64,000 nt of DNA from Bacteroidota bacterium (GCA_023392945.1 JAEWNB010000136.1:4745-68744), one strand, 5' to 3'. Shown: positions 29,390 to 39,789, counted from the stretch's first letter. The notes: generated from the sequence alone by a model not told the origin. Numbers and translations: made by a program.

Positions 29390-30134
29390 GATCTTTCAAA
29401 AAGAGTTCTATCGCAGCCGTAATTGAAGGCGCTTCATTTGTAGGAGCAACCACCTGCAACTCCCATCCATAGGTTTCAAATACAGAAGCAGTAGTATGGC
29501 CTAATGCAGCAAAAACCATCTCTCCCTGAACAAAATCAGGGAAATTATGATGAAATGCCTGCACCCCTGAGGGGCTGAAAAAAACGATCATGTCATACTT
29601 CGTAATATCTATATCTTTCTTAATATCGGCAGGAATAATATTGAATATGACAGCTTGTGTGAATTGAATTCCATTTTTTTCAAAAAATTCCACATATTGA
29701 GTTCCCATAGAATCTGAACCACAAGGAATCAAATACTTAAATTCTTTATTTTTCAAAAACAGGTCATACACACTAATCGGATTGCTATTTTTTACATAAA
29801 AAATCTTACGTTTTCTAAATTGAATATATTTTTGCAAATAATGGGCAACAGCTTCCGTAGTACAAAAATATTTCATAGATTCAGGAATATCAATCCTTAA
29901 ATCCTTTACCAGATAAAAGAACTGATCGACCGTATTTTTACTGGAAAAAATGACGGCATCATGATTTAGAATATTGACTTTTGATTTTCTAAATTCGAGT
30001 CCTGATACATTTTCGATCCTGAATAATTTATAAAAATCAATATTCACACTGTATTTTTTTGTCAATTCAGCATAAGGAGATTTGTCGAAATCAGCAGGTG
30101 CAAATTGTGAAATTAAGATGTTTTTTATTTTCAT
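29370..30134 (-). CDS. hemD: Uroporphyrinogen-III synthase
   Basis: HemD closes and rearranges hydroxymethylbilane to uroporphyrinogen III in heme and corrinoid synthesis. The 254-residue two-domain protein has weak sequence conservation, as usual for the family, but keeps YDMIVFFSPSGVQAFHHN and FAALGHTTASVFETYGW in the second domain. The start is taken at the ATG at 30134 (MKIKNILIS), because the eight residues further upstream (from 30158) do not look like the family. It overlaps rnpA and follows DUF4271. Confidence 0.87.
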   Translation of the reverse strand: MKIKNILISQFAPADFDKSPYAELTKKYSVNIDFYKLFRIENVSGLEFRKSKVNILNHDAVIFSSKNTVDQFFYLVKDLRIDIPESMKYFCTTEAVAHYLQKYIQFRKRKIFYVKNSNPISVYDLFLKNKEFKYLIPCGSDSMGTQYVEFFEKNGIQFTQAVIFNIIPADIKKDIDITKYDMIVFFSPSGVQAFHHNFPDFVQGEMVFAALGHTTASVFETYGWELQVVAPTNEAPSITAAIELFLKDHATRRR

Positions 30135-30163
30135 ATTAAAAATGCAATATTTTATCAATCATA

Positions 30164-30883
30164 TTAAAACAGCTGTTTTTCTATAAGAAAGAGCAATTTT
30201 ACCAACAAAGCATACGGCAAAATTTCAAACGTGCAAAAATAAATAAAAAAATGGAATGGATTGATTTTTTTTTGATTTAAAGTAAAAAGTCTATAGCACA
30301 TTATTGTATAAGTGGCAATAAATACAACCAAATAAATAAACAAGAATTCCCTTATGCCGGTATATTTAACCAAAATCAAAACAGGAAAAAGCACTAAGCT
30401 GATCAGGGTATAATAGAAAATTTTATTCAAATAATAGCCGCTTCTTTCATCATTATACTCAAAGAGATAGGTGAAAATGTAAGCAACAAGCATTTTAAGA
30501 AAATAGTCTAATAATACGACACCAACTAAAATAAGATATAACAAAAAGGGTGCTACCGAATCAAATAAATTCGGAAAAAAACATTCGATTAAAAAATAGA
30601 TCAGGAGTCCTTGTGTCAAAAAAATGATTAATAAAACAAAAAGATATATTCTTTCATTAAACAATTTTCCCTCATGTAACAATTGAGAAAAATGTCTTTG
30701 TGAAAAAAGAGCTTTAATCATCAAGACTATCTTTCTTCGATAAAAAAAGAAAACAAAAGACAACAGTAACAGAATAGCAAGGATGACAAAAGTAATCCAA
30801 TTCGTTTGCACCACTATCCTTGGGGCAAAATTATCAGTTGCAGGTAACAAATGATTTGATAATAAGACCCAAAGAGTAATCAC
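30164..30883 (-). CDS. DUF4271 multi-pass membrane protein
   Basis: A 239-residue inner-membrane protein with about seven hydrophobic segments, rich in Phe, Leu and Ile. It matches the DUF4271 family, known as a neighbour of hemD in Bacteroidota; function unknown. The stop is 29 bases before the hemD start. A chance -7-like box at 30234-30241 lies inside its 3' end. Confidence 0.8.
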   Translation of the reverse strand: MITLWVLLSNHLLPATDNFAPRIVVQTNWITFVILAILLLLSFVFFFYRRKIVLMIKALFSQRHFSQLLHEGKLFNERIYLFVLLIIFLTQGLLIYFLIECFFPNLFDSVAPFLLYLILVGVVLLDYFLKMLVAYIFTYLFEYNDERSGYYLNKIFYYTLISLVLFPVLILVKYTGIREFLFIYLVVFIATYTIMCYRLFTLNQKKINPFHFFIYFCTFEILPYALLVKLLFLIEKQLF

Positions 30884-30915
30884 TTTAAAATTGCATTTTT
30901 AGAAATACAGAAAAT

Positions 30916-31650
30916 TTATTTAACTATTAATTTTTTAGTTAACAGTGTTTTACCCCCTTGTTGAATAGAATAGAAATAAATACCCGGGGTGAAATCTGAC
31001 AAATCAATTAAAACTTTGTCACTGGTATGAGCCAGAGGTGTAGAATATAAAGTAGCCCCCATCAAATTTTTCACTACTAAATCAGCAGAAGAAAAATGCG
31101 GCATATTAATATCATATTTAACTGTAACAGATGAAGTTGCAGGGTTTGGATATGCTGAAAGAGAATAAGCTGCAGCATAGTTATTGGTTCCAACTTGGGA
31201 AACAAATTTCATAATCAGGCTCGTTGATACAGTTGTATCAATCTGATCAAAGAAAGTATATTTGATAATAGTAGTTCCCAAGTTATTATCCGGAGAATAA
31301 ATAATATGGAATGCAGCGGCAGGATCTTGAGCATGGGAAATAGTATCCCCGGGTTGAATATAAACCGGGTCTGCTGATTGATTACCACCATAACATTGAT
31401 TGGCGAAACAAAAAACATTTGCCGTGCCTGCTACCACATATAATTCGGTTTTTTTCACCATCAAATCAATGACTGAATCTGTAAGATTGGCAACGTCAAT
31501 ATAAAAGTCATTCTCACTATTGACATTTCTAACTACAAGGGAGACAGTATCATTGTTGTTCCAGCTCACTCCATCCACCATAAGACGTAACGATTGTCCG
31601 TAGCCGGCAAAAACAACAAAAATTAACATAATTGTAAGTATCTTTTTCAT
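30916..31650 (-). CDS. T9SS type A sorting-domain protein, 244 aa
   Basis: A secreted protein of unknown role. It has a signal peptide (about 1-18), a ~140-residue beta-rich passenger, and a T9SS type A C-terminal domain from the YPNPATSSVTV motif near residue 168 to KKLIVK at the end. It is expected to be exported by T9SS and cleaved by PorU. The passenger contains a DTISHAQDPAAAFHI stretch with no recognised enzyme motif. It has its own promoter at 31688-31695. Confidence 0.85.
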   Translation of the reverse strand: MKKILTIMLIFVVFAGYGQSLRLMVDGVSWNNNDTVSLVVRNVNSENDFYIDVANLTDSVIDLMVKKTELYVVAGTANVFCFANQCYGGNQSADPVYIQPGDTISHAQDPAAAFHIIYSPDNNLGTTIIKYTFFDQIDTTVSTSLIMKFVSQVGTNNYAAAYSLSAYPNPATSSVTVKYDINMPHFSSADLVVKNLMGATLYSTPLAHTSDKVLIDLSDFTPGIYFYSIQQGGKTLLTKKLIVK

Positions 31651-31687
31651 AATCTAATATTTTTATTCAACGCTAAAAAATTTTCAA

Positions 31688-31695
31688 CAAAAATA
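31688..31695 (-). promoter_or_regulatory. -7 promoter box for the 244-aa T9SS protein
   Basis: TATTTTTG on the minus strand, 38 bases before the ATG. Confidence 0.55.
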
Positions 31696-31743
31696 CAATA
31701 AAAAAGAATAACAATATCCAGAAAAAAAAGAGGATATAAAAAA

Positions 31744-32436
31744 TTAAATTCCCCAGATTTTCCGAAAAATAAGAGTGGTAGGTTCCGCTTCGACAGATAT
31801 CAGCTGGTGGGTTATAGGATGTTCAAATTCGACTTTGCGGGCATGTAGACAAATGGAGCCATCTTCATTGGAACGATGTGCCCCATATTTCAAATCACCT
31901 TTAATAATTGTATTATTAGCAGCAAGTTGAGCTCTGATTTGATGATGTCTTCCGGTTTGCAATATAATTTCCAACAAGGTATAACGCTCGGTTGAGCCTA
32001 CTGTTTTATAGGAGAGTTCACACTTCTGATAGCCGGGTTTTTCAACAAAAGAAATAAATGATTTATTCAATTTCTCGTTTTTTACAATATAAGAAGAGAG
32101 GGTTTGCTCTTTTATTTCGGGAGGAAGTTCAACAATAGCCCAATATAACTTCTTAAATTTTCTATCTTTAATTAATTGGTTCATACGACTCAGTGCCTTG
32201 GATGTTTTGGTAAAAACCACCACACCGCTCACCGGTCTGTCAATACGATGAACCAAACCACAAAAAACATTATAAGGTTTTTGATACTTGATTTTCAAAT
32301 AGTTCTTCACTTTATCTATCAGGGTAATATCGCCCGTTTTATCCCCTTGAACTATTTCACCGGCACGTTTATTGATAATAATAAGATGATTGTCTTCAAA
32401 CAACACTCTGCTTTGGATATCTTCAAGATAATTCAT
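31744..32436 (-). CDS. RluA-family RNA pseudouridine synthase
   Basis: A 230-residue pseudouridine synthase of the RluA/RluD family, without an S4 domain. The catalytic motif is GLVHRIDRPVSGVVVF, where the Asp of HRIDRP is the nucleophile; the typical wording is HRLDR. Later conserved pieces are GRHHQIRAQLA and HARKVEFEHP. The exact target uridine cannot be assigned. The ATG at 32436 is preferred over a TTG one codon upstream. panB lies just upstream, with 12 bases between, so the two are probably cotranscribed. Confidence 0.92.
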   Translation of the reverse strand: MNYLEDIQSRVLFEDNHLIIINKRAGEIVQGDKTGDITLIDKVKNYLKIKYQKPYNVFCGLVHRIDRPVSGVVVFTKTSKALSRMNQLIKDRKFKKLYWAIVELPPEIKEQTLSSYIVKNEKLNKSFISFVEKPGYQKCELSYKTVGSTERYTLLEIILQTGRHHQIRAQLAANNTIIKGDLKYGAHRSNEDGSICLHARKVEFEHPITHQLISVEAEPTTLIFRKIWGI

Positions 32437-32448
32437 CAAAAATTAATA

Positions 32449-33270
32449 TTAGTATTTTTCTTCATTATTCGGAAAATCTCCACTTTTGACATCCTCAATA
32501 TAATGAGAAACAGAGTCTATAATTTCCTTAGAGAGGTTATGATATCTTCTTAAAAAGCGAGGTGAAAACTGTTGGGTAATTCCCATCATATCGTGAAAAA
32601 CAAGAACCTGTCCACTCACATGGGGACCGGCACCAATACCAATAGTAGGAATTGAAATGGAAGCGGTTACTTCTTTCGCAAGTGTAGCAGGAATCTTTTC
32701 AAGCACAATAGCAAAACAACCGTGATTTTGAAGAATACGGGCATCTGACAATAGCTTATCAGCTTCTTTTTGGTCGGTTGCTCTCACAGAATAAGTTCCG
32801 AATTTATTAATAGATTGAGGCATCAGTCCCAGGTGTCCCATAACCGGAATTCCGGCACACAAAATACGGTCCACAGACTCAGAGATTTCGACACCACCTT
32901 CCATTTTCACTGCATCTGCACCTGATTCTTTCATAATTCTGATAGCCGAGCAAAGCGCTTCTTTTGAATTTCCCTGATAGGTTCCAAAAGGCATATCGAC
33001 CACTACCAAGGCACGTTCAACGGCTCTCATCACAGAAGAAGCGTGATAGATCATTTCATTAAGAGTAATAGGCAAAGTGGTTTTATAGCCTGCCATCACA
33101 TTGGCAGCAGAATCCCCAACAAGAATCACATCAATTTTGGATAAGTCCAGTAGCTTCGCCATCGAATAATCGTAAGCAGTGAGCATCGCAATATTTTCAC
33201 CTTCGTCGCGCATTTTCTGCAAGATTTTGGTGGTAACCTTGTTTACATTCCTGTACAAATAATCTGCCAT
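32449..33270 (-). CDS. panB: 3-methyl-2-oxobutanoate hydroxymethyltransferase PanB
   Basis: PanB makes ketopantoate from alpha-ketoisovalerate and methylene-tetrahydrofolate, the first committed step to pantothenate and CoA. The 273-residue protein has the conserved [25 protein letters not shown] and KMEGG segments and the [12 protein letters not shown] motif. The ATG at 33270 is chosen over one at 33309, since the promoter box at 33290-33297 lies within the longer form. It leads a two-gene unit with the pseudouridine synthase. It lies next to the terminator of the ribosomal block, which is not its usual setting. Confidence 0.97.
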   Translation of the reverse strand: MADYLYRNVNKVTTKILQKMRDEGENIAMLTAYDYSMAKLLDLSKIDVILVGDSAANVMAGYKTTLPITLNEMIYHASSVMRAVERALVVVDMPFGTYQGNSKEALCSAIRIMKESGADAVKMEGGVEISESVDRILCAGIPVMGHLGLMPQSINKFGTYSVRATDQKEADKLLSDARILQNHGCFAIVLEKIPATLAKEVTASISIPTIGIGAGPHVSGQVLVFHDMMGITQQFSPRFLRRYHNLSKEIIDSVSHYIEDVKSGDFPNNEEKY

Positions 33271-33289
33271 AACAATAAAATTTAATCGA

Positions 33290-33297
33290 CAAAAATA
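33290..33297 (-). promoter_or_regulatory. -7 promoter box for panB
   Basis: TATTTTTG on the minus strand, 20 bases before the chosen ATG. Confidence 0.6.
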
Positions 33298-33328
33298 GTA
33301 AAAAAACAATCAATGGGGAAAAATAAAA

Positions 33329-33358
33329 AAACCTTATTTCCGTAATGAAATAAGGTTT
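33329..33358 (-). terminator. Intrinsic terminator after rpsS
   Basis: A perfect 12-bp stem (AAACCTTATTTC with its complement, 6-nt loop) followed on the minus strand by TTTTTTATTT. It lies 53 bases after the rpsS stop and closes the five-gene ribosomal unit where rplV would normally follow. Confidence 0.92.
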
Positions 33359-33411
33359 ATAAAACATTCGACCGACAAATATTGCCGATAAATCAGGACA
33401 AAAAGAAGAAA

Positions 33412-33690
33412 TTACTTTTTCCCTTTATCTTTCTGACCTGCATGACCTCTAAAAATACGTGTAGGAGAAAATTCACCCAATTTATGACCTACCATATTTT
33501 CGGTAATATAAACAGGGATAAACTTATTTCCATTATGAACAGCAATATTTAAGCCAACAAAATCAGGGGTAATAACAGAAGCTCTGGACCAGGTTTTAAG
33601 AGTAACTTTTTTTCCAGATTTTTGAGCTTCGAGAACTCTTTGTTCAAGTTTATAATGAATATAGGGACCTTTTTTTAATGAACGACTCAT
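33412..33690 (-). CDS. rpsS: Ribosomal protein S19
   Basis: S19 sits in the head of the small subunit near S13. The 92-residue protein has full length and the family motifs [14 protein letters not shown] and [16 protein letters not shown]. It is the last gene of the minus-strand unit, ending at a terminator. In nearly all bacteria rplV follows rpsS; here it does not. Confidence 0.98.
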   Translation of the reverse strand: MSRSLKKGPYIHYKLEQRVLEAQKSGKKVTLKTWSRASVITPDFVGLNIAVHNGNKFIPVYITENMVGHKLGEFSPTRIFRGHAGQKDKGKK

Positions 33691-33710
33691 ACTTTTTTAA
33701 TCTTTAAAAA

Positions 33711-34535
<825 letters not shown>

Positions 34536-34538
34536 TTT

Positions 34539-34829
34539 TTAAATACTACTATAAAAATCAATCTTTTCTTCTTTACTAACGAATACCATAGCTTTTTTCA
34601 CAGTGTTCTTCTGTCCGGTAATCATACCTGCTTTGGTGTAGCGGGATGACTCTTTTCCTCTTTGTATTAAGGTATTTACCTGAAGGACTTTCACACCGTA
34701 TAATTCTTCAACCTCTTTTTTAATTTGGGTTTTAGTAGCCGTTCTGACAACAATGAATCCATAGCGATTATATTTTTCCGCCATTTGGGTCATTTTTTCA
34801 CTTATAATGGGCTTTATTAATACGTTCAT
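34539..34829 (-). CDS. rplW: Ribosomal protein L23
   Basis: L23 lies at the peptide exit tunnel and docks SRP and trigger factor. The 96-residue protein has standard length, with IIKPIISEKMT-type N-terminus and the KTQIKKEVEELYGVKV helix. It lies between rplD (24 bases) and rplB (3 bases). Confidence 0.97.
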   Translation of the reverse strand: MNVLIKPIISEKMTQMAEKYNRYGFIVVRTATKTQIKKEVEELYGVKVLQVNTLIQRGKESSRYTKAGMITGQKNTVKKAMVFVSKEEKIDFYSSI

Positions 34830-34853
34830 TTCAATATAAATTATTAACGATTA

Positions 34854-35489
34854 TTATTCTTTTTCTCCTAACATTCTCTCAATGTCCGGAATACTGTTTT
34901 CGCAAATAATAAGATTACTTGCATTCAATACGTCATAGGTATTTACGTCAGAAGCTCTGATAACTTTTGCACGTTTTAGATTTCTTGAAGAGATAAAAAC
35001 ATTTTGATTGGATTCATTGGCCAACAATAAAGTTTTTTTATCATCAAGATTAAAATGTTTCAAAATATCGAGATATGCTTTCGTTTTAGGAGTATCAAAG
35101 GCGAAATCTTCAATAATGAGGATTTTATCTTCCTTTGCTTTGTATGAAAGAGCAGAAAATCTGGCAAGACGTTTGATTTTCTTATTCAGTTTAAAGCTAT
35201 AATCTCTGGGATGAGGGCCGAAAACAGTAGCACCACCTCTGATAGTAGGAGATTTAATACTACCGGCACGAGCGCCTCCGGTTCCTTTTTGTTTTTTTAG
35301 CTTTCTGGTACTTCCGGAGATCGTAGATTTTTCCAAAGTATCGTGGGTTCCTTGTCTTTGATTGGCTAAATAATGTTTAACATCAAGCCAAATTGCGTGA
35401 TCATTAGGTTCAACATTAAAGATTGAATCGTTTAATGTAACCGATTTTGTAGATTCACTTCCGTCTATTTTATATACTTTTAACTCCAT
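34854..35489 (-). CDS. rplD: Ribosomal protein L4
   Basis: L4 lines the exit tunnel. The 211-residue protein has the tunnel loop region [24 protein letters not shown] (in outline) and the usual C-terminal fold. It overlaps rplC by 10 bases, supporting coupled translation. E. coli L4 represses its own operon through the leader; whether that holds here is unknown. Confidence 0.97.
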   Translation of the reverse strand: MELKVYKIDGSESTKSVTLNDSIFNVEPNDHAIWLDVKHYLANQRQGTHDTLEKSTISGSTRKLKKQKGTGGARAGSIKSPTIRGGATVFGPHPRDYSFKLNKKIKRLARFSALSYKAKEDKILIIEDFAFDTPKTKAYLDILKHFNLDDKKTLLLANESNQNVFISSRNLKRAKVIRASDVNTYDVLNASNLIICENSIPDIERMLGEKE

Positions 35490-36109
35490 CTTTCAATAAT
35501 TATATATGAACCACTAGGTCCTGGAACGGAACCTTTAACTAAAATCAAATTTTTTTCTTGTACAATTTTCAAGATTTGGAGATTGATCATTTTAACTTTA
35601 TCTCCTCCGGTTCTTCCTGCCATACGCATTCCCGGCATAACTCTTGAAGGCCATGAAGAAGCACCTAAAGAACCAGGAGCTCTAAGCCTGTTATGTTGAC
35701 CGTGAGTAGAGTCGCCAACACCACGAAAATGGTGACGTTTCACAACCCCTTGAAAGCCTTTCCCTTTGGAAACACCGCTAACATCAACAAATTCACCTTC
35801 AATGAAAATAGTAACATCCAGAATATCTCCGAAATATTTTCTATGACCTGCTTCAAAACGGGTAAATTCTTTTAAGATTTTCTTTGGGGTTATCCCTGCT
35901 TTTGCAAAGTGACCCATCAATGGCTTAGATGTCTTGCTTTCTTTCTTTTCATCATAAGCCAATTGGATCGCTTCATAACCATCTTTCTCGATGGTTTTAA
36001 CTTGCGTAACAACGCAAGGACCAGCTTCCAACACCGTGCATGGAATTATCTTTCCATTGGCACCATAGATGCTAGTCATACCAATTTTTTTTCCTATTAA
36101 TCCAGACAT
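35480..36109 (-). CDS. rplC: Ribosomal protein L3
   Basis: L3 is a large-subunit core protein reaching the peptidyl-transferase centre. The 209-residue protein begins [14 protein letters not shown] and has the conserved [12 protein letters not shown] and [15 protein letters not shown] segments; the usual GSIG...P Arg loop is slightly changed. It is the first gene of the unit, whereas rpsJ normally comes first. A promoter lies about 130 bases upstream in the divergent region. Confidence 0.97.
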   Translation of the reverse strand: MSGLIGKKIGMTSIYGANGKIIPCTVLEAGPCVVTQVKTIEKDGYEAIQLAYDEKKESKTSKPLMGHFAKAGITPKKILKEFTRFEAGHRKYFGDILDVTIFIEGEFVDVSGVSKGKGFQGVVKRHHFRGVGDSTHGQHNRLRAPGSLGASSWPSRVMPGMRMAGRTGGDKVKMINLQILKIVQEKNLILVKGSVPGPSGSYIIIERWS

Positions 36110-36231
36110 TTTTTGATTTGATTTATAATATTTATACTGTCTTTTTTCAATTTAAGTTTTTAGGACTTTCCTCACAACTTTCTAAAAATAAACATTTTGA
36201 ACTACTTCTCCAACAATCCTTTGTTCATAAT

Positions 36232-36251
36232 AAAAAGTCGGCAAATATACA
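36232..36251 (-). repeat. Shared 20-nt promoter box, minus copy
   Basis: On the minus strand this reads TGTATATTTGCCGACTTTTT. It differs at one base from the plus-strand copy at 36445-36464. It contains the TATATTTG -7 box of rplC and the expected start of transcription. Confidence 0.85.
36242..36249 (-). promoter_or_regulatory. -7 promoter box for rplC-rpsS
   Basis: TATATTTG on the minus strand, 133 bases before the rplC ATG. No distinct -33 element was found. Confidence 0.7.
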
Positions 36252-36444
36252 AAATTATTTATACATAATACTCTATGCATCGATTTTGATTTTTTTTTAT
36301 TCATTCCGGTTAATCATATATAATAATATTGTATAAAACAAAATGAAAGATGTTCCCCAAAAATAAAAACAAGCAGAAATCTTCTATTGTTGAAATAAAA
36401 AAATAAAAAAAATAACTCAAGTTGCGATTTATATAAAAAATAAA

Positions 36445-36464
36445 TGTACATTTGCCGACTTTTT
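36445..36464 (+). repeat. Shared 20-nt promoter box, plus copy
   Basis: TGTACATTTGCCGACTTTTT, 19 of 20 identical to the minus-strand box at 36232-36251. Identity continues past the -7 element into the presumed 5' end of the mRNA. Confidence 0.85.
36447..36454 (+). promoter_or_regulatory. -7 promoter box for rpmD-rplQ
   Basis: TACATTTG matches TAnnTTTG. A TTG at 36422-36424, 22 bases upstream, is a possible -33 element. Confidence 0.7.
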
Positions 36465-36600
36465 GAAGTGAAATAAGTTAAAAGTACAAAGAGCTCAGAG
36501 AACAAACGCAACTACTTGATTTCACGGACTATATAAAAAACAGATGGAACAGTGCAGGGGAATTCTTAATAGTTTAATGTGAAAAAAATAGGTTGCAATT

Positions 36601-36626
36601 AATACAAAATGATTGCAATTTGTATT
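36601..36626 (+). promoter_or_regulatory. Hairpin in the rpmD leader
   Basis: An 8-bp stem (AATACAAA / TTTGTATT) with a 10-base loop, and the 8-mer TTGCAATT occurring twice (36593-36600 and 36613-36620). It lies 43 bases before rpmD and could be a control element, but the stem is all A/T except one pair. Confidence 0.35.
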
Positions 36627-36668
36627 TTATGGAGAAAAAAAAGTGAAATATATACATATTATAATAGG

Positions 36669-36848
36669 ATGAAAAAGATTAAAATTACCCAAGTTAGAAG
36701 TGCTATTGACAGACCGGCACGCCAAAAAAGATCACTTCAGGCATTAGGTCTGAAAAAAATGCATCATTCAGTTGAACACAATGCTACTCCTCAAATTTTA
36801 GGAATTGTTGATTCCATTAAACATTTGTTGCAGACAGAAGAAATTTAA
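36669..36848 (+). CDS. rpmD: Ribosomal protein L30
   Basis: A 59-residue L30, with KKIKITQVRSAIDRPARQK and the SVEHNATPQILGIVDSIKHL end. The ATG at 36669, preceded by AATAGG, is chosen; a reading frame from 36609 adds 20 residues unlike L30. It is the first gene of the plus-strand unit, whereas rpsE would normally precede it. Confidence 0.93.
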   Translation: MKKIKITQVRSAIDRPARQKRSLQALGLKKMHHSVEHNATPQILGIVDSIKHLLQTEEI

Positions 36849-36882
36849 CCCGATTATTAATCAGTATTTGAAATTAGATAAG

Positions 36883-37371
36883 ATGAATTTAAACAGTTTG
36901 AAACCAGCTGAAAGAGCTACAAAAGCATCAAAAAGAATTGGTAGAGGTCAAGGTTCCGGAAAAGGTGGAACTTCTACAAAAGGACACAAAGGAGCACAAT
37001 CCAGATCCGGATACAGTCGTAAAATCGGATTTGAAGGTGGTCAGATGCCTATTTACAGATTATTACCTAAAAGAGGATTCAAAAATATTAACAGAGTTGA
37101 ATACAATGCCATTAACCTTAGCACACTTCAAACCTTAGCTGAGAAATTAAAAGTTACGGAAATCAATCCTGAAACTCTTATTAATCATGGCTTATTGAAG
37201 AAAAAAGATCTTGTTAAAATCCTGGGAAAAGGTACCTTAACAGAAAAATTAGTCGTTACGGCTCATGCTTTCTCTAAAACAGCTCAGGAAGCTATCGAAA
37301 AAGCAGGAGGAAAAGCTAACCTGATCACTATTTCGAAAAAAGAAGAAACCGTTGAGGTAGAAACTATCTAA
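36883..37371 (+). CDS. rplO: Ribosomal protein L15
   Basis: A 162-residue L15 with the Gly/Lys-rich N-terminal tail (RIGRGQGSGKGGTSTKGHKG) and the QMPIYRLLPKRGF core. The ATG at 36883 gives the family start MNLNSLKPAE; an in-frame start at 36805 would overlap rpmD and is not supported. It is followed by secY, as in most bacteria. The C-terminus is slightly longer and acidic. Confidence 0.97.
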   Translation: MNLNSLKPAERATKASKRIGRGQGSGKGGTSTKGHKGAQSRSGYSRKIGFEGGQMPIYRLLPKRGFKNINRVEYNAINLSTLQTLAEKLKVTEINPETLINHGLLKKKDLVKILGKGTLTEKLVVTAHAFSKTAQEAIEKAGGKANLITISKKEETVEVETI

Positions 37372-37413
37372 AAACTACAATAAGGGAAACATTGACACAA
37401 AATTATAACACGT

Positions 37414-38757
37414 ATGAAAAATTTCTTTGAAACTTTTAAAAACATATACAAAATTGAAGAATTACGTCAGCGGATTCTTTATACGTTATTAATTATTTTA
37501 ATTTACCGTCTGGGTTCCCATATTGTTCTTCCGGGGATCAATCCTGCCTCTTTAGGTGAATTTACCAAAGCTACTCAAGAGGGGTTGCTCGGAATGTTAG
37601 ACCTGTTTTCAGGTGGTGCATTTTCAAACGCATCCATTTTTGCATTGGGAATTATGCCCTATATCTCTGCCTCTATCGTGATTCAATTGATGACTTTAGC
37701 TGTTCCTTATTTTCAGAGACTTCAGAAGGAAGGCGACAGTGGAAGAAAGAAAATTAACCAGCTTACCCGTTATCTTACCGTAGCCGTTGTTGCAATTCAG
37801 GCCCCTGCATATATTGCCAATATTCAAAATCAATTTTCCGGCGCAGTTTCAGAAACTATGCTCAATACGTCAATTCTTGGATTTTCGGCATTTTCGCTCA
37901 CCTCTTTTATTCTGCTGATTGGAGGCACCCTGTTTATTATGTGGTTGGGTGAAAGAATTACGGATAAAGGAATTGGAAATGGTATTTCTCTTATCATTAT
38001 GATTGGTATCATTGCCCGTTTTCCCTACGCTATTAAAGCAGAATTTATCTCTCGTATCGGAGAAATGAACGGAGGCCCGATTATTTTCATCATTGAGATT
38101 GTGATGCTGATGGCGGTTATCAGTGTTTGTATTTTACTTGTTCAAGGAACCAGAAGAATTCCGATTCAATATGCTAAAAGAATTGTCGGCAATAAACAAT
38201 ATGGCGGTGTCAGAAACTTCTTACCTCTTAAAGTAAATGCTGCAGGAGTTATGCCCATCATTTTTGCTCAGGCTATCATGTTCCTCCCTTTAACTTTTGT
38301 CTCTATCACAGAACAATCTACCGGAGGTTTTTGGAAAAGTTTTATTGACTATAACGGATTTGGATACAATGCAGTTTTCTTTATCATGATTATTGCTTTT
38401 ACCTATTTTTATACGGCAATTACCATTAACCCAAGCCAGATTGCTGAAGATTTGAAGAAAAACGGAGGTTTTATTCCCGGCACAAAACCAGGCAAACAGA
38501 CTTCCCAGCTTATTGATGAAATCATGTCAAAGATTACTTTGCCGGGCTCAATATTCCTTGGAATAGTTGCCATATTACCTGCTATCATCAGATTGTTTGG
38601 AGTAAATCAACAATTTGCACAGTTCTTCGGAGGTACTTCTTTGTTGATTATGGTAGGAGTTGTTCTGGATACATTACAACAAATTGACAGCCATTTGAAA
38701 ATGAGAAATTATGAAGGTTTGTCAAGAAGCGGAAGATTTAAAGGGCGTACTTTATAA
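37414..38757 (+). CDS. secY: Protein translocase subunit SecY
   Basis: SecY is the channel of the Sec export machine. The 447-residue protein has ten transmembrane spans, the LYRLGSH-type first span (here IYRLGSHIVLPG), the plug region GLLGMLDLFSGGAFSNASIFALG (in outline) and the conserved cytosolic loops with GTRRIPIQYAKR. All T9SS cargo in this window would first cross the inner membrane through it. It lies between rplO and map. Confidence 0.98.
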   Translation: MKNFFETFKNIYKIEELRQRILYTLLIILIYRLGSHIVLPGINPASLGEFTKATQEGLLGMLDLFSGGAFSNASIFALGIMPYISASIVIQLMTLAVPYFQRLQKEGDSGRKKINQLTRYLTVAVVAIQAPAYIANIQNQFSGAVSETMLNTSILGFSAFSLTSFILLIGGTLFIMWLGERITDKGIGNGISLIIMIGIIARFPYAIKAEFISRIGEMNGGPIIFIIEIVMLMAVISVCILLVQGTRRIPIQYAKRIVGNKQYGGVRNFLPLKVNAAGVMPIIFAQAIMFLPLTFVSITEQSTGGFWKSFIDYNGFGYNAVFFIMIIAFTYFYTAITINPSQIAEDLKKNGGFIPGTKPGKQTSQLIDEIMSKITLPGSIFLGIVAILPAIIRLFGVNQQFAQFFGGTSLLIMVGVVLDTLQQIDSHLKMRNYEGLSRSGRFKGRTL

Positions 38758-38762
38758 TAGAA

Positions 38763-39554
38763 ATGTTCAATAAGATAAAATTAAAAACGGATTCTGAAAT
38801 AGAATTAATAAAAATAAGTTCTTTGCTTGTTGGTAAAACGCTTGCCGAAGTTGCCAAGATGATCAAACCGGGAGTTCCGCTTACATACCTGGATAAAATT
38901 GCAGAAGAGTATATAAGAGATCATCAAGCAGTTCCATCTTTTAAAGGGTATGATGGCTATCCTGCATCGGTCTGTTTATCAGTTAATGATGTGGTGGTTC
39001 ACGGCATCCCGAATAATTCTGTACTGAATGAAGGAGATATTATCTCGGTTGATTGCGGAGTTTATAAAGATGGATTTCACGGAGACTACGCCTATACTTT
39101 TGCTGTCGGAGAGATTTCCGAAGAAAAAAGGCTCCTGATAAAGCGCACAAAAGAGTCTTTATACAAAGCCATCGATGTTGCGGTGAAAGGAAATAGAACG
39201 GGAGACATTGGACATACGGTTCAGAGCTACGTGGAATCATTCGGATACGGAGTAGTCAGAGAATTATGCGGACATGGGATTGGAAAGGATATGCACGAGA
39301 AACCGGATGTTCTCAACTACGGAAAGCCGCACACAGGAGATTTGCTCCGCGAAGGAATGGTAATCTGTATAGAGCCTATGATCAATCTGAAATCTCCCAG
39401 AGTCTTTATGGAAAAGGATCACTGGACAATCAGGACCATAGACGGAAAACCCTCAGCGCACTTTGAGCATCAGTTGGCGATAACATCAAAAGGGACAGAA
39501 GTTTTATCAACATACGAATATATAGAAGAAGTATTAGGGAATAAAGTAATATAA
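38763..39554 (+). CDS. map: Methionine aminopeptidase type I
   Basis: Map removes the starter Met from new proteins. The 263-residue enzyme has the metal ligands of the pita-bread fold: [15 protein letters not shown] for the two Asp, the His in [15 protein letters not shown], Glu in VICIEPMI, and the last Glu in [10 protein letters not shown]. It begins five bases after secY's stop. The spc operon order secY-map-infA is normal here. Confidence 0.97.
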   Translation: MFNKIKLKTDSEIELIKISSLLVGKTLAEVAKMIKPGVPLTYLDKIAEEYIRDHQAVPSFKGYDGYPASVCLSVNDVVVHGIPNNSVLNEGDIISVDCGVYKDGFHGDYAYTFAVGEISEEKRLLIKRTKESLYKAIDVAVKGNRTGDIGHTVQSYVESFGYGVVRELCGHGIGKDMHEKPDVLNYGKPHTGDLLREGMVICIEPMINLKSPRVFMEKDHWTIRTIDGKPSAHFEHQLAITSKGTEVLSTYEYIEEVLGNKVI

Positions 39555-39567
39555 AAAGAAAAAAAGT

Positions 39568-39789
39568 ATGGCAAAACAATCCTCCATTGAACTAGACGGC
39601 GTAGTTATCGAATCTCTCGGTAACGCTATGTTCCGTGTTCAACTTGAAAATGGGCATGTCATCACAGCTCATATTTCAGGTAAGATGAGATTGCATTATA
39701 TCAAAATATTGCCGGGAGATAAAGTTCAGGTGGAAATGTCCCCCTACGACTTAAGCAAAGGCAGAATTACATTCAGACATAAATCATAA
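39568..39789 (+). CDS. infA: Translation initiation factor IF-1
   Basis: A 73-residue OB-fold factor that binds the A site during initiation. It shows [23 protein letters not shown] and the [30 protein letters not shown] pattern (both in outline). It sits 13 bases after map and 15 bases before rpmJ. Confidence 0.98.
   Translation: MAKQSSIELDGVVIESLGNAMFRVQLENGHVITAHISGKMRLHYIKILPGDKVQVEMSPYDLSKGRITFRHKS

Larger units (their letters stand above)
36110..36668. other. Divergent promoter region between two ribosomal half-operons
   Basis: This 559-base AT-rich stretch has no credible gene. It holds two outward promoters, at 36242-36249 (minus) and 36447-36454 (plus), each within a near-identical 20-nt box, and two long leaders of roughly 125 and 210 bases. 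The plus leader has a small hairpin at 36601-36626. Confidence 0.8.

Noticed and set aside
30234..30241. Promoter for hemD inside the DUF4271 gene
   Set aside because: Matches TAnnTTTG, but such boxes occur by chance in AT-rich coding DNA, and no other support was seen.
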